A DNA stretch of 64,000 nucleotides from Siphonodentalium dalli (taxonomy: Eukaryota; Mollusca; Scaphopoda; Gadilida; Siphonodentaliidae), in NCBI GenBank assembly GCA_032622095.1, contig CP136063.1, forward strand, positions 86,031,980 to 86,095,979, read 5' to 3'. Below are positions 1-10,489 of the stretch, piece after piece (position 1 is the stretch's first letter; every line of letters begins with the position of its first letter). The notes beneath the pieces were generated by a model. That model saw nothing but the letters and a program-made list of their open reading frames with translations. It searched no databases and had not been told where the DNA came from. Both the position numbers and the translations under genes were made by a program.

Positions 1-235
1 CGTTTGTTGGACTAATTATTATCTGAACATTTCCCTCCTATGAATATGAATCATTCTGAACACCAATGTATAGCAATCCTTCTGCACTTTTACTATCTTT
101 TAATCTGTCATCTGCTCATATTTCCTGAACACCCCTCCAAATAAATAATAACCTGTTCCAATATATACTTTTATAACTGGGAGAATCCATTTAGTATGGA
201 AAGGGATAAAACAGCTAAACAAAGGTATAATTGCT
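1..235 (-). mobile_element. TTAA-type MITE 'ACTGAATGG' family, truncated copy
   Basis: It contains the family hallmarks: 'attattatctgaacatttcc', 'gaacacccctccaaataaat' and 'gggagaatccatttagtatg' followed by 'gaaaggg'. These are the reverse complement of the copy at 7318-7541. The left end lies outside the window. It sits in a CHD1 intron. Confidence 0.65.
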
Positions 236-291
236 CAGCACATAGGAATTAGCTTGTATATCAATTTCATAGCTCTATTTGAATATTGTAG

Positions 292-442
292 GTACGTCAT
301 TGATGGTAAGGTGAAGGCAGCTCATTGGGACTGCCCTTGGGAAATAGAGGATGACTCTAATTTACTCAAGGGTATCTATGAATATGGCATGGGCAACTGG
401 GAATCTATTAAAATGGATACAGATATATGCCTCATGCAAAAG
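292..442 (+). CDS. CHD1: CHD1 exon: SLIDE part of the DNA-binding domain
   Basis: The exon starts after the acceptor TGTAG (split codon, one base inside) and ends at AAG before GTATTT. It encodes a stretch with the core GIYEYGMGNWESIKMD, which matches the CHD1/CHD2 pattern GIYE-G-GNWE-IK-D in the SANT-SLIDE region that contacts linker DNA. The ATG at 254 in the same frame is intronic, because the acceptor AG lies downstream of it. The exon ends on a complete codon and joins the next exon in phase 0. Confidence 0.88.
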
Positions 443-3400
443 GTATTTATTAGTTTCAAACCTCGAGCTGAAAAAAATTTTTGTAGGTATTTATTTCACA
501 AATCCATCGAAAATATTTTATCAGAATTTCCTTAGTTTTGTTTTGTTTTTTTAATTTGTTTCCAACTGTTGGCAATTGAAGATCATATCAAAACATTGGT
601 TGAAAAATCGGAACATATTATGTTATTGGTCCATTTGTCCATCTGTCCATCCATTCGCTTTTTTCGTTTCCGAATGAAAACTTTAGTAAGTCGGAACTGA
701 ATGGAATGATATTTGGTATGTGGGTTTACTGGCACAAAATAGTTCCAAGTTCAAATTCGGGTTTTGGCCGCCAATTTGTAATGGCTATTCCGCCCTTTTT
801 GTTGGAATTTGCACTAAATTTTTGTTTCCAAATGATAACTTTAGTAAGTCTCAATTGAATTCAATAAAATTTGGTATATGGATTACTCATTTGAAAATAC
901 AGGTCATGTTTAAATTTGGGTTCAGTCGGCCTATTTTAGCCAGAGTTATGGTCCTTGTTGACTTATAATTTTACTATTATTTTGGTATCCGGGTGACTGC
1001 TTTAGTTATCTGTTTTGTTTTCAAATTTGGCATATGGATCCTTTGAAGAAATTACCTTGATGCAGTTGTTGTGATAATATTTTGTTGGTGATTACTGTTA
1101 ATAATCATTAATAGTGATTTTTCAATTGGTGCACTGTAGGCGCATTATTGAAAGAGCTTAGGTGTTGTGCCCGGAAACCTCTTATTTTCGTTCTACAACC
1201 AGCTCATGCAATATTTAAGCATGCCCTTTGGGAATTGTATGTCTTGTTAAATCATTCCAAGATGCCCAGAATATGTGACGTTTCACTAATGTCTTAGAAT
1301 TGTGCATTTTCCAGATTCTTCCAGATGGCAATATCAAACCACAGGCCAAGAATCTTGTCACAAGAGTGGAGTATCTGCTAAAGGTTCTTCGAAAAGATCC
1401 TACAGCTCCCAGACAAACTACTACTAGTGTAAGTAGCATCAAACAAGCTTCAACATGGTCAGGCCTCAAAATATGGTGCCGGACATTTGCAGAATGAGGT
1501 CCCCAGAGGGTGAATTTATTGACGCTATCCAGCACAGCGGGTGTTGTGCCCGGAAATTCATCCTCTGGGGGCCTCATCTGCTATGTGAGACCAAGACACA
1601 GATTTAACTTCCCAAATACTTCATCGTGCCCTCTGTTAATTTGGGGGATATAGAGAAACTAACTAAAAAAGAAAAGGAAACTTTCTAAAGAAACTAAAAA
1701 AACTAGTTAATTTGATAATAAAGGTACTATCTAGAGAAGATGAGGCCTATAGTGATGCTAGCCCACTGAGATAAACAAAAATTAGGGGTATACTGGATTG
1801 ACCTCTGTTTGTCCATCCATTTGGCCGGGTATATATCTCAGCAGGAGCTTATGTTCAGCATCACTGCTTTCAAAAAAGGGACAAATGACTTTCATTCTAG
1901 AGTTATCCTTGTTTGTCAATTTTCTCTTATCTATTTTTGTCCGGCTTTATAACTATAAATTGTGATATAATTTTTTGGCATGCCAGTTGTTTGTTAATCT
2001 GTTCTATACTGAATGGATTCTCCCATTCAGTTAGCAAAGTATACATCAGAATGGTCTATTCTTCATTTGGAGGGGTGTTCAGGAATAATGTGCAGACGAC
2101 AGACAGAAAAATCAGATAATACAAGAGCAGAATGATTCATATTTATTGGCTGGAAATGTTCAGATGATAAGTTCAACAAACGGCCTATGGTTGAACTAAT
2201 CATCTGAACATTTTCAAAGAGAACTACTTATCAATGAGAATTTAGTATGGAAAAGGTTAAATGCTAAATACGAATTCCACTTAGTGACAAATCCTTTGGT
2301 GATTTAATGGTTCACCTTAGTGATAATGGTTGCAATTGCTGTTTTATTTTTAGGCTTCCTCTCGATCAAAAAAGAAGAAACCAATATCCAAAGACATCAT
2401 CGACAAGGACGATAGTGACTCAGACTCTGGTCCTGAGTTGTCAGTAAAGATCGAACCTAGTGATAAACTTGAATCCGTTAGGAGGAAGAAAAAGGTGACT
2501 GAAGAATCGGATGACGACTTGTCAGAAGGCGAAATCAAAGAAGAAAAGAAAAAGAAAAAAGATAGAAAAGGCAAAGATAAATCAAAGAAAAAGAAAGACA
2601 AGGATGGACCAAAGCATTTCACTACCTCAGAACCAATATCGATTGCAGATGAAGATGCTGCCGACAACAATCTATCTCCAGAAGTGTTCGCTGAGGTGTG
2701 TAGCTAGAGACTTTATCACACACCCATTGGTTTATGTTGCGAAAATACAGGTTTCAAAATAGTCAATTGTCCTTTGACAATACAAACCAATGACGTCATT
2801 GAGGACATCAACTAACAGAACATTATTATTATGAGGTGTAGTCTATATAAATTACAAGTATGTTCCACTAAATAAAGCAATATCGACCTAAAATTCAGCA
2901 TGCTACAATCTTCAAGAGTGTGCAATAATTGACAAAGTTTTTTAGTTTAGTTTATTTTCTATATATATAAATCTATATCCCTAAATTGGCAGATGACACA
3001 ATGCATAATCAAGGTGCCCAATGGCTGCATATCACCATCTTCTACATCTGGTAACTTAAATCTGAGTCGTAGGTCTCCCATAGATGAGGCCATGCAGAAT
3101 GAGGTCCCCAGAGGGTGAATTTGGAGATGGTAGCGTATTTTGAGGCCTGGTTTATAATATGTTTAGCTTATTAAAAATTGATATCTATTGCAGTGTAAAG
3201 AAAAGATGAGGGCTGTAAAAAAATATCTTAAGCAACTGAGTAGTTCTGAAGAAGGTCTCACTGAGCAACAGCAGATTGCTCACTTCCGAAGCTGCATGTT
3301 GGAAATCGGTGATCGGATAAATAAATGTTTGGCGCTATATAATGACTTGGACAGTATTCGAACATGGAGGAACAACCTGTGGTCTTTTGTGTCAAGGTTC

Positions 3401-6400
3401 ACTAGTCTAGATGCCCCCAAACTATACAAGGCTTACAAGAAAGTAGCCAAAAAACGTGAGGCTGGAGGGAAGGACAAATCTAAGGTAAATATTCATACTC
3501 ATGTTGTTTAACTTTCCTGTATAGAACATGAAGTCTTAATTGTGACATTCTGGAATTCCAGGCATGACAGCTTTGGTGAAAAATTTAATAGCAACTGATT
3601 CGAAATCCAATCAATGAATCAACTTTTAACAACAAACAAGATAACAAAAATGAAGCTGTACTGTAGTGGTGAGCTTTCCCTGATTTCCAAATCTCCTGCA
3701 TAGTAATACAGCAAAAATATGTCTAAAATTGTAATTTGAATTATTATATCCCCCCCTAATTGCATAGTAATATAGCAAAAATATGAGTAAAAATTCTAAT
3801 GTGAATTATTATACCCCCCCCCCCCCCCCCAAAATTGGCTAGAAATGGTTTTACATTTACAGTTTTACCCATAAAGGGCTATTGGCACATGGTTTGTAAT
3901 ACATGCTAAGAGCAACTTGAGCTAGTTCATTATCAATATAGAGTGGGTAGCAACATGCTATACAATGCATTAAAATGTTTAGCTGTACTACAATATTTTA
4001 TTCGCAAAATGTTACGCTATATAAGTTACGCTATATATCCACATGTGAATATTGAGCAATGTCTGTCTATAGTGGATATGCAGATATGTAAAATCAACTT
4101 CTGTGAGTCATATAGCCCACTGCCGACTAAAACCTGCATCTCAACAAGTTCTGATTGAACTGTTGATTGCCAAAACATTGTACTCATTCTAGTATTTGGC
4201 TTTAGGTTTTTGATTCTCGGGCATAGCCGCGTCTCGAAAAAAGGCCCGCGTTGAATCATTTTATTACAATTTTCAAATTTGACCACGCTGTCAAATGATG
4301 ACACGAAAATAGGAAACTAGAAAACAGAAATTAGTTATGTTTCAAACACCGAATATGATAGACATACAATGGTGTATGTGTTGGTATTCAAAAACAGACA
4401 CTAGGCAACGATAACTACCAGGTATATTGTCACCACAAGGTGCCCAAACCCCAAGTTTATTGAGTCAAATGTGTTCAAATATTTCGGTATTTTATCAATT
4501 CGAAAAGGTAAACGGTAAACGGGAAACAATTCTGTGATTTACCATTTCGGGAACGCAAACCGGAAAGAAATATGGTGCGTATTGGCGATGTGTATGCTGG
4601 TTTAATCATAGATCTACACAATATACGTCGATGGTTTAATATTTGAAGTTGTTATGGCTGGCATGTATTGAGGTACATAATACTTATTCAGATACGGCAG
4701 AATAAGTCATTCTAGACTTTCTATGAAGATCACTATATATATCTTTCGTTTCGATTGTATTCAATTTCCATATATTTATTTGAGTAATTGAACGGGATAT
4801 TTAGCTCTGTTTGTTGTTATTAAACATGCTTGTTTCGAAACAATATTAGAAACGCAAATATTATCTTACCGTTAAATGTGACAGCAGGTGATAGAACGTT
4901 AGTAGACTGGTCCATTACAACGTTGAGAACGATCTTATTATGGTCATTCTTTATAGTGGAATACATTAGTTTATAAAATTATATCAAAACAATGTTCTCC
5001 TTACATTTTCTTAACCTTGGAAATTATAACCCATGCTTTAAACTATGGGCATTATCCCCATAACGAAAATAACAAATAAAAATAAAACCCTCGCTCCCTC
5101 ATCGATTCTCAAAAAAAATTGCCCGAGAATCAAAACCCTTTTTTTTTTGGCCTTATTTACATATTTTAAAACATCAAACTATTCTTGTGTCAAATTTGTA
5201 CGTGAAATTGTCTAACTTTTTCTCTTTTTAGTCCAAGAATGAAAAACATGAGAAATCGAAACACAAGAAAGAGCATCATCATTCCAAAAAAGATAAGCCT
5301 GCTAGGAAACCTCCAGAGCAGGAACAAGGGGAAAGTCGTGATAGGTTTGTGTCTCTTTACAATTTCAAGCTGAGTCCTGATTTCATTATATATAGCCTTG
5401 ACATAAAAAAAAAAAAAATCAATCTGTCCTTGTTAAGACTTTACATAACAAACCTAAATGATATGAAAGATGAAATTTATTTTTAACCCTTTTTGCTTGG
5501 TTCTTGTTGAAACATTCACAAATGTAATTTACATAATTTTTGCTATATATGAACTTCAAGAAATATTTGTTTTACATTTTGGGTACTAGTATTTAAATAG
5601 TAGGTTTGCTTTATGACATAAATATTTCCAGACTGGTTGGAAATAGGCATTTTTTGTGCTCTTCACAGTTATTAATATATTGTATTACCACTATGTGGAC
5701 TAACACGATCTTTTATCATTTGAGACAGTTATTTTCTTGATGAAGAAGGCTTCTGTTACTGCATGATAAATCTATTGTAGTGTACAACATAAGGCCATGT
5801 TTGATTACCTTTCAGTAACGGCAGTACGGGCAGTCGTCCAGTAGCGTCGAGCACCTCTCATTCTGCTGGGCACAGCAACACATTCAGGAACGTGCTTAAT
5901 CAGCACAATCCAACGAATGAAGCATCACGTGGGATGCACAGTAGTCCACTGGCAAGGCCAGATGTTCCTCATAAAGGGTAAGCTAGTCATTAAAAGTTCT
6001 TTTAACTTTTATTATTTTGAATAGTTATTTCTGGTACAGTTACATAGACCTTGTATACAATCAGTGAAAACGCCCCTGAATTCTAATTGCAGTCACGGCG
6101 TGCAGGCCTATAAGATGGTGATTGTGTTATCAACTGATACGGTTGGTTGACCAATTGCCTTAAAATGCCACGTTTTTCTTGTTTATAACCCTGGATACAC
6201 ATGTGTACAATACACAAGCTTTGTACATTTTGCTCATGGAATTTCACCCAATACTCGGGCTTTTTTTTTTTTTTTTATTGTATTGTACAAAATTTACATG
6301 CTTAGTTCCCTTATGACGGCAACCATCTAGCATTGGGACAACACCTGAGGTAAGGTGAAATACAAAATATTTTTTATTTTCTCGTGAAACCATTGCATTA

Positions 6401-9146
6401 ATTGTATGTTGAATCAGATTAATTTTATTGTAGGTATGAAAGTGCCAATTCATATACTCGTACACATCCCGAGCAGCGTAGCTTCCATGGTAGTGAGAGG
6501 CCTCACAGTGGTGATCACCAAAGGTTAGTTACCATAACATGTATTTTTGTCCCCCAAGAAACAATTTCCGGTGGACTCTCTTAGATGGAGAAATCACCTG
6601 TATCCAGGGTTCGTGCTGCCTGTTTTGAAAATGGCAAAAAATATTTTCATTTGGCAAAGTTTTTGGCAAGTCACTTATTAATTCATCAAGAAAGATGAAA
6701 AGATTTTGGCCAAAATTATGGGCCTTTTGTTTCCATTTCTCCATGAATAGTTTGGTTTCTGGATGATACCTTTCTCAATCAATTTGAAGCCGATGGGTGT
6801 ACTATTCCATGCCTGGCAGTGCTGCTGTTGGGTTTATGGAAATTAAAAATGCTATTGATCAGTATTGTTAAAGGCCCGCTTAATTTTCGAACCCCCCAGA
6901 TAATTTTCTTTACAATATATACCATATTAAGCTCCAAAACATTGTATTAACAACTTATTTGATGTAATAAACTGTTAACATGTTGTTTTTGTTGAAATTC
7001 CAAACTTGTGTTCTGTTCTAAAGTTTTATTATTTTCAATGGAAGTCTACATCTTAGTTTGTATTATGTTGCAATTCTCGGAACCATAATGGGGGAAATCT
7101 TTCTATGATTTCAGCTGTTTTCTATTTCTCTATGGGCATCTTCTGAGACAGACATTTCAAATGGTGATGAATTTTAGTATTTTAATCATATTTTATGGCA
7201 TATATTGTTACTAAAACCATATAATAAGGCAATAGAAAAAAAATAATTTATGACTTGAAATTCTGATGTTCCAGGTTTTTGTGGATTCTGAAACTTGACC
7301 ACTATAAATCAATTACTTTAACCCTTTACTGAATGGATTCTCCCATTCAGTTGTAAATGTATACATTGGAAGGGTCTTATATATATCCAGGGGTGTTCAG
7401 GAAAATTCATCAGACTACAAACCAAAGAATGATACAAGTGCAAAATGATTCCTATTTATTGGTGGGAAATGTCGTATTTATTATCGGAACATTTGCTAAG
7501 GGAACCATTCGTCAATGAGTATTTAGTATAAAAAGGCTTAATAGCAATCTGGTCCAATAATAAAATAATTTCATGAAAAGAATAAAACATTCATTTTCTT
7601 CTAGGTTCAATCACGACCGGCGGAGTGAACACACTCCAAACTATAACTACCGTGATTACAATAACTACCAGAGTTATCGGCAAGCAAGGCCAGACAATCG
7701 TGGTGATTACCGACCAAAGGTCAGGACAGATCAGCACGGAAATGAGCACTATCGTCCAGAATACAGAGATCACTACAGGGATCATGCAACGCCACATGAT
7801 GATCATAGATCTGATAAGTAAGTTCTTTAACACTTCCATGACGAAGCTTCCTGAAATTTTTCAAAAACCCTGTGCCAATGCATTCTCTTATATATGCGAG
7901 TCTCCAATAGCGAGCCTTGCATATATAAGAGAAAACATTGGCCTAACAATATTTACCTTGACTGTAAGCCAGTGCATTCTCTTATATATGCAAGGCTCCC
8001 GTGGGAGACTCATATATATATATATATATACAAATACAAGAGAATGCACTGGCACAAGATTTTTAATGCTGCACCAGCACAGAGCTCCCATCATGAAAGG
8101 GATAACGTACATATTCAAGGGATTTTTTTAGGCAATGAGAAAAGTGGGCCCTTTTCCAATGGGAAATAGTCTGGGTTTATTCCCAATTTCGGACCCCAAA
8201 ATTCCCAAGAACAAAAGATAGGACATTTATGATAATCCTCTCATTCTATTTGCATTAAATATTTAATAATAATTAAAAATACATTATATGGTTTGATTAC
8301 ACTGAGTTTAATTTTGCAATGAAAATGCTTGTTCCTATATTGTCTACATATTTTCTATTATAAGCTTCTATGGGTCAAATTTTCCCAATGGTGTGGGCAC
8401 ATGACCCATTCCAAAAATAGCTAGAAAACTCCATGTATTTTAATCTTGCTGTAAATTAAAATATATTGAGTGTTCCATTAACATATATTTACACTTGTAT
8501 GTTCACCACTCCAAACTATAATTACCTATACCTATGTTCACATGGTGAAATGTTGATGCAGGACTTTGAATAGTTGAAATTAAGTCACATGACATCTTAG
8601 CCAGACCTCAATTTGCTTCCATATTGTAATTTAAGGAAGCAACTTACAATACGTGATTGAAGTGAGCAGAATATCATTGAAATACGGTGCCAGATAATCT
8701 TTTGATCTGCCAAAGTGTAGATATATTGATCAATTGAATTTTTAATTGTTGTGTTCCATGGAAAAAGGCTGCTAGTTGGTCTCGACATATTTAGCTGTCA
8801 CCAAATGTTTGACCGCGCAACAAACAAAAAAGATTTACACTGAGTTTCATAATGAAAATGCTTGCTCCTTCATATTCCTCATTATATGTGGAGCAAATTT
8901 CCCCAATCCCAAAACTGGTAGAGAAATGCCTGTAGATTTTGGAGTTATTTACAATACTGAGATTCTTTTGTTTTATTCTTTTCCAGTTTCCAGTCTCATA
9001 GTGAACGTAAAAGAAAACCAGAAGATTATTACAATAGAGACAAATTGTCTTCAAAAGAGCGACGACTTGATCCAAGATTAGATCCCCGTCTAGCTCATGA
9101 TCCCAGGAATGCATCATACTCATCAGAAACACAGCCATCTCATTAG
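292..9146 (+). CDS. CHD1: CHD1-type chromodomain helicase DNA-binding protein, 3' part (nine exons)
   Basis: CHD1 is a nuclear SNF2-family ATPase that binds H3K4me3 through its chromodomains and slides and spaces nucleosomes in transcribed genes. Only the C-terminal part is here, about 544 codons. Exons are 292-442, 1315-1428, 2354-2695, 3194-3484, 5232-5344, 5816-5977, 6434-6523, 7605-7817 and 8987-9146. Every intron starts GT and ends AG, and all exon phases join in one frame down to the TAG at 9144-9146. Domains in order are the SANT-SLIDE region, an acidic/lysine-rich linker, CHCT/DUF4208 and a charged His/Arg/Tyr-rich tail. Chromodomains and ATPase must lie upstream. Vertebrates have CHD1 and CHD2, while invertebrates usually have one CHD1-type gene, so the symbol is given at family level. 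The introns are full of MITEs. Confidence 0.9.
600..965. repeat. Degenerate ~115-120 bp internal repeat in a CHD1 intron
   Basis: Two or more imperfect units share 'tttccaaatgataactttag' / 'gaatgaaaactttagtaag' and 'atatttggtatgtggg'. The sequence starts with a 'gtccatctgtccatccat' run. The same type of array is seen at 16200-16700 and 55020-55600. It is noncoding and of unknown origin; such arrays can be internal parts of Helitron-like or SINE-like elements. Confidence 0.5.
1315..1428 (+). CDS. CHD1: CHD1 exon: end of the SLIDE region
   Basis: 38 codons between acceptor TTTTCCAG and donor GTAAGT. The start ILPDGNIKPQAKNLVTRVEY follows the conserved CHD1/CHD2 pattern ILP...KPQ-K-L-TR--YLLK-L. 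In CHD1 this segment directly follows the GNWE-IK motif of the preceding exon, so order and phase agree. The MITE at 1459 starts about 30 bp beyond the donor. Confidence 0.88.
1459..1785. mobile_element. hAT-like MITE family 'GAATGAGGTCCCCAGAGGG', intron copy
   Basis: It begins near 'aggcctcaaaatatggtgcc', then 'gcagaatgaggtccccagag', an inverted partner 'ctctgggggcctcat', the AT-rich middle 'ggatatagagaaactaac', and 'gatgaggcctatagtgatgc' at the end. It is a degenerate copy of the element at 37868-38271, lying about 30 bp downstream of a CHD1 donor site. Confidence 0.6.
2004..2260 (+). mobile_element. TTAA-type MITE 'ACTGAATGG' family
   Basis: It runs from 'ctatactgaatggattctcc' to 'agtatggaaaaggttaa', with an internal inverted repeat around 'tcagatgataagttcaacaa' / 'ttgaactaatcatctgaaca'. 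Only the right TTAA (2257-2260) is clear. It lies in the intron before the charged-linker exon. Confidence 0.65.
2354..2695 (+). CDS. CHD1: CHD1 exon: charged linker before the CHCT domain
   Basis: 114 codons between acceptor TTTTTAG and donor GTGTGT. The exon is low complexity. It has acidic and serine-rich stretches (DKDDSDSDSG, EESDDDLSEGEIKEE), then a lysine-rich block rich in KKKK and KDKSKKKKDKDG, which could serve as nuclear localisation signals. It ends LSPEVFAE, leading straight into the CKEKMR start of the CHCT domain. Composition and position match the disordered linker of CHD1/CHD2. The acidic motifs resemble casein kinase 2 sites, but this is inference. Confidence 0.85.
2965..3155 (-). 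mobile_element. hAT-like MITE family 'GAATGAGGTCCCCAGAGGG', partial copy
   Basis: It contains 'ccctaaattggcagatgaca', 'ggtctcccatagatgaggcc' and 'gcagaatgaggtccccagag' in the order of the element at 37868-38271. It ends less than 40 bp before the acceptor of the CHCT exon. Truncated at both ends. Confidence 0.55.
3194..3484 (+). CDS. CHD1: CHD1 exon: CHCT (DUF4208) domain
   Basis: 97 codons between acceptor TTGCAG and donor GTAAAT. This is the most diagnostic exon. It encodes CKEKMRAVKKYLKQL, then LEIGDRINKCL, then a segment with RTWRNNLWSFVSRFT ending in LYKAYKKVAKKR. This matches the CHD1 helical C-terminal domain (CHCT, DUF4208), a DNA- and nucleosome-binding helical bundle specific to CHD1/CHD2 and related proteins. 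The whole domain sits in this one exon. Confidence 0.93.
3815..3830. repeat. Poly-C run in a CHD1 intron
   Basis: About 17 consecutive C within 'tatacccc...ccaaaattgg', next to a duplicated stretch 'tgcatagtaatatagcaaaa' found twice between about 3695 and 3800. Confidence 0.7.
4205..5138. mobile_element. Candidate TIR element in a CHD1 intron
   Basis: 'ggtttttgattctcgggca' at 4205 is the reverse complement, with one mismatch, of 'tgcccgagaatcaaaaccc' ending at 5138. Enclosed is about 930 bp of AT-rich sequence without a credible ORF. No clear target duplication was found. It could be a non-autonomous DNA transposon in the intron between the CHCT exon and the next exon. Confidence 0.5.
5232..5344 (+). 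CDS. CHD1: CHD1 exon: Lys/His-rich tail
   Basis: 37 codons plus two bases. It begins SKNEKHEKSKHKKEHHHSKK and ends GESRD plus AG of a split codon before GTTTGTG. It continues the highly basic tail that follows CHCT in CHD1/CHD2. The acceptor is CTTTTTAG. The preceding intron (3485-5231) holds a long element with terminal inverted repeats. Confidence 0.82.
5816..5977 (+). CDS. CHD1: CHD1 exon: Ser/Asn/Gly-rich tail
   Basis: 162 bases between acceptor CCTTTCAG and donor GTAAGC. It joins the previous exon to give Ser-Asn-Gly-Ser and reads SNGSTGSRPVASSTSHSAGH onward, ending near ARPDVPHKG. No domain is recognised and the segment looks disordered. It is supported by open frame, splice sites, and matching phase on both sides (2 in, 2 out). 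Confidence 0.75.
6434..6523 (+). CDS. CHD1: CHD1 exon: short tail exon
   Basis: 90 bases between acceptor ATTGTAG and donor GTTAGT, with phase matching both neighbours. It encodes a short polar stretch with YTRTHPEQRSFHGSERPHSG. Composition is like the flanking tail exons. There is no domain, and it is supported mainly by frame continuity. Confidence 0.72.
6868..7255 (+). mobile_element. TTAA-type MITE 'AGGCCCACTTAATTTTCGA' family, 3'-degraded
   Basis: It starts TTAAAGGCCCGCTTAATTTT and continues with 'acaatatataccatattaag', 'ttattttcaatggaagtcta' and 'atgggcatcttctgagacag', in the same order as the intact copy at 48380-48864. The right end is degenerate ('aataatttatgacttgaaat'). Located in a CHD1 intron. 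Confidence 0.65.
7318..7541 (+). mobile_element. TTAA-type MITE 'ACTGAATGG' family, full length
   Basis: TTAA (7318-7321) is followed by CCCTTTACTGAATGGATTCT; the right end is 'gtatttagtataaaaaggc' followed by TTAA (7538-7541). It is 224 bp with both TTAA flanks, a piggyBac-like target duplication, and has no coding capacity. It ends about 60 bp before the acceptor of the Arg/Tyr-rich CHD1 exon. Confidence 0.7.
7605..7817 (+). CDS. CHD1: CHD1 exon: Arg/Tyr/Asp/His-rich low-complexity tail
   Basis: 213 bases between acceptor TTCTTCTAG and donor GTAAGT. The product is strikingly rich in R, Y, D, N and H with RD/YRD repeats (for example NYNYRDYNNYQSYRQ and YRPEYRDHYRDH). It matches the type of tail seen in CHD1/CHD2 (HRDHR-, DYR-rich). 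The ATG at 7573 in this frame is intronic. A TTAA-flanked MITE begins only 10 bp beyond the exon end. Confidence 0.83.
7827..8105 (+). mobile_element. TTAA-type MITE 'CATGACTGGAGC' family with palindromic core
   Basis: Left end TTAA then 'cacttccatgacgaagcttc', right end 'gagctcccatcatgaaaggg'. The middle carries two copies of the palindromic module 'gccaatgcattctcttatat' / 'atgcgag...ctcgcat'. The left TTAA starts 10 bp after the end of the CHD1 exon at 7817. A (TA)n run follows the second module. Confidence 0.65.
8300..8945. repeat. Imperfect direct repeat in the last CHD1 intron
   Basis: 'cactgagtttaattttgcaa' with 'gaaaatgcttgttcctatat' near 8300 recurs as 'cactgagtttcataatgaaa' with 'atgcttgctccttcatattc' near 8838, each followed by 'gcaaatttcccc'-like sequence. 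The intervening sequence shows nothing else. Confidence 0.45.
8987..9146 (+). CDS. CHD1: CHD1 terminal exon and stop codon
   Basis: The exon follows acceptor TTTTCCAG and reads SERKRKPEDYYNRDKLSSKE, then RRLDPRLDPRLAHDPR, ending TQPSH and TAG at 9144-9146. The KRKPEDYY...KERR motif resembles the extreme C-terminus of CHD1. A second AG six bases further in could be used as an alternative acceptor and would remove two residues. Confidence 0.83.
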
Positions 9147-9181
9147 CGTCATACTCATCGTTAAAATATTCATTTATTCTC

Positions 9182-9187
9182 ATTAAA
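9182..9187 (+). promoter_or_regulatory. Candidate CHD1 polyadenylation signal
   Basis: ATTAAA, the commonest variant of AATAAA, lies 36 bp after the CHD1 stop codon in AT-rich sequence. Short hexamers like this are expected by chance here, so this is only a candidate. Confidence 0.25.
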
Positions 9188-9614
9188 ATTAAATGTTTTC
9201 TAAATGAAAGAGAGAGACTTTAATTTCAGGCTTTAAAGATCGGAAACATTTCGTCTCGAGTTGATATTAAAATGGCGGATTGTGAAATATATACCTGCAG
9301 AAAAAAAAACGAGGCAATTTCATATAAAAGCACATGGCACAGTAATTTTATGTTTATGTCAATGAGCATCTGACAATTACATTCCGAATATGTTGATACC
9401 CCACATGTGCCGCACTACTCAGTAGCTTTCTCTTGATATTTTTTGTAAAAGTTTTGAAGCAAACAAATTTTTGATTGAAAACTTTTGTAAGAATGTTAGT
9501 GAAGACATAAGAATGTGGATTCAAATACAGCCATAGTTTTGTCAAGATAGCTGCTAGATAATTGTTTCTCAGATCATGAAATTTATTATGGTCAAAGGGA
9601 AAACAAGCTTGAAT

Positions 9615-9760
9615 TTATGAGTCTGACATTTGCAGAATGAGGTCAGGTCCCCAGAGGGTGAATTTAGTGATGCTACCCCGTGCGGGGTGCAAGTATCACC
9701 AAATTCACACTCCGGGGAACCTCATTCTGCAAATGTCAGACACCATATCAAGGCTTGTTG
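9615..9760. mobile_element. hAT-like MITE family, compact hairpin copy
   Basis: 'tctgacatttgcagaatgag' and its reverse complement 'cctcattctgcaaatgtcag' face each other across a short centre 'gatgctaccccgtgcggggt'. It lies about 500 bp downstream of CHD1. Confidence 0.6.
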
Positions 9761-10085
9761 ATGTGCAAAAACATCTCTGTTTTATTGATACGTACATTCA
9801 GAATTGGATGCTTTGTTCCTTTGCAGTTTCAAATGGTTATTGATCAGTAATGATCATAATCCGAGCTTTCATAAATGAACTGCCTCTTGTTTCAAAATTT
9901 TATTATGTGAAATTCAAAATGTGAAACTATATGAATTCTGCATGGTGTCAAGAACATCTTGTTTCTTGCCATAAAGTTTATCGAAAGCATATCAACATTT
10001 CAAAACAACTGAATAATCGTGATGTGGCTATCAGTTGATGATCACTTGGAGCTTCTTTGATCAACATTTTGACAACACTAATATA

Positions 10086-10271
10086 CAGTAATGCCCTAAG
10101 TAATCGACTCCTTAACCATAGCAGAATTATGGGTAACTTTTCAGGATTTAGTCGGAAATATGGCTTGTTGCCATTCATCGGAATGGCAACAAGCCATATT
10201 TCCAACTAAATCCTGAAAAGTTACCCATAATTCTGCTGTGGTTAAGGAGTCGATTACTTAGGGCATTACTG
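10086..10271. mobile_element. Hairpin MITE, TA target site (CAGTAATGC family), copy 1
   Basis: A near-perfect 186-bp palindrome. The left arm starts CAGTAATGCCCTAAGTAATC, the right arm ends with its reverse complement, and both ends are flanked by TA. CAGT termini and TA duplication fit the Tc1/mariner/pogo superfamily. The centre is 'tgccattcatcggaatggca'. One mismatch (catagcag / ctgctgtg) is visible between the arms. Confidence 0.8.
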
Positions 10272-10489
10272 TACCATCGAATCAGATAATCTAATATCAT
10301 CTCAGCCTTTCATAATTGCATAGGATGAGGTTTCCCTGACTGTCTCAATTAATCATTGTTTGAATGATCCATTCAATCATTTTAGTATTGGTAAATCATA
10401 CATATCACTGCTTGGTTTGTTCGATAATTTTAGTATCGGGGTCCGCTCTGGCCTAAAATTGCCTTTTGCCGTATTTTAAAGCCAAAATG

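Noticed and set aside
254-291. ATG at 254 as the start of a protein
   Set aside because: It is upstream of a good 3' splice acceptor. The CHD1-like sequence begins at 292 and the preceding residues have no similarity.
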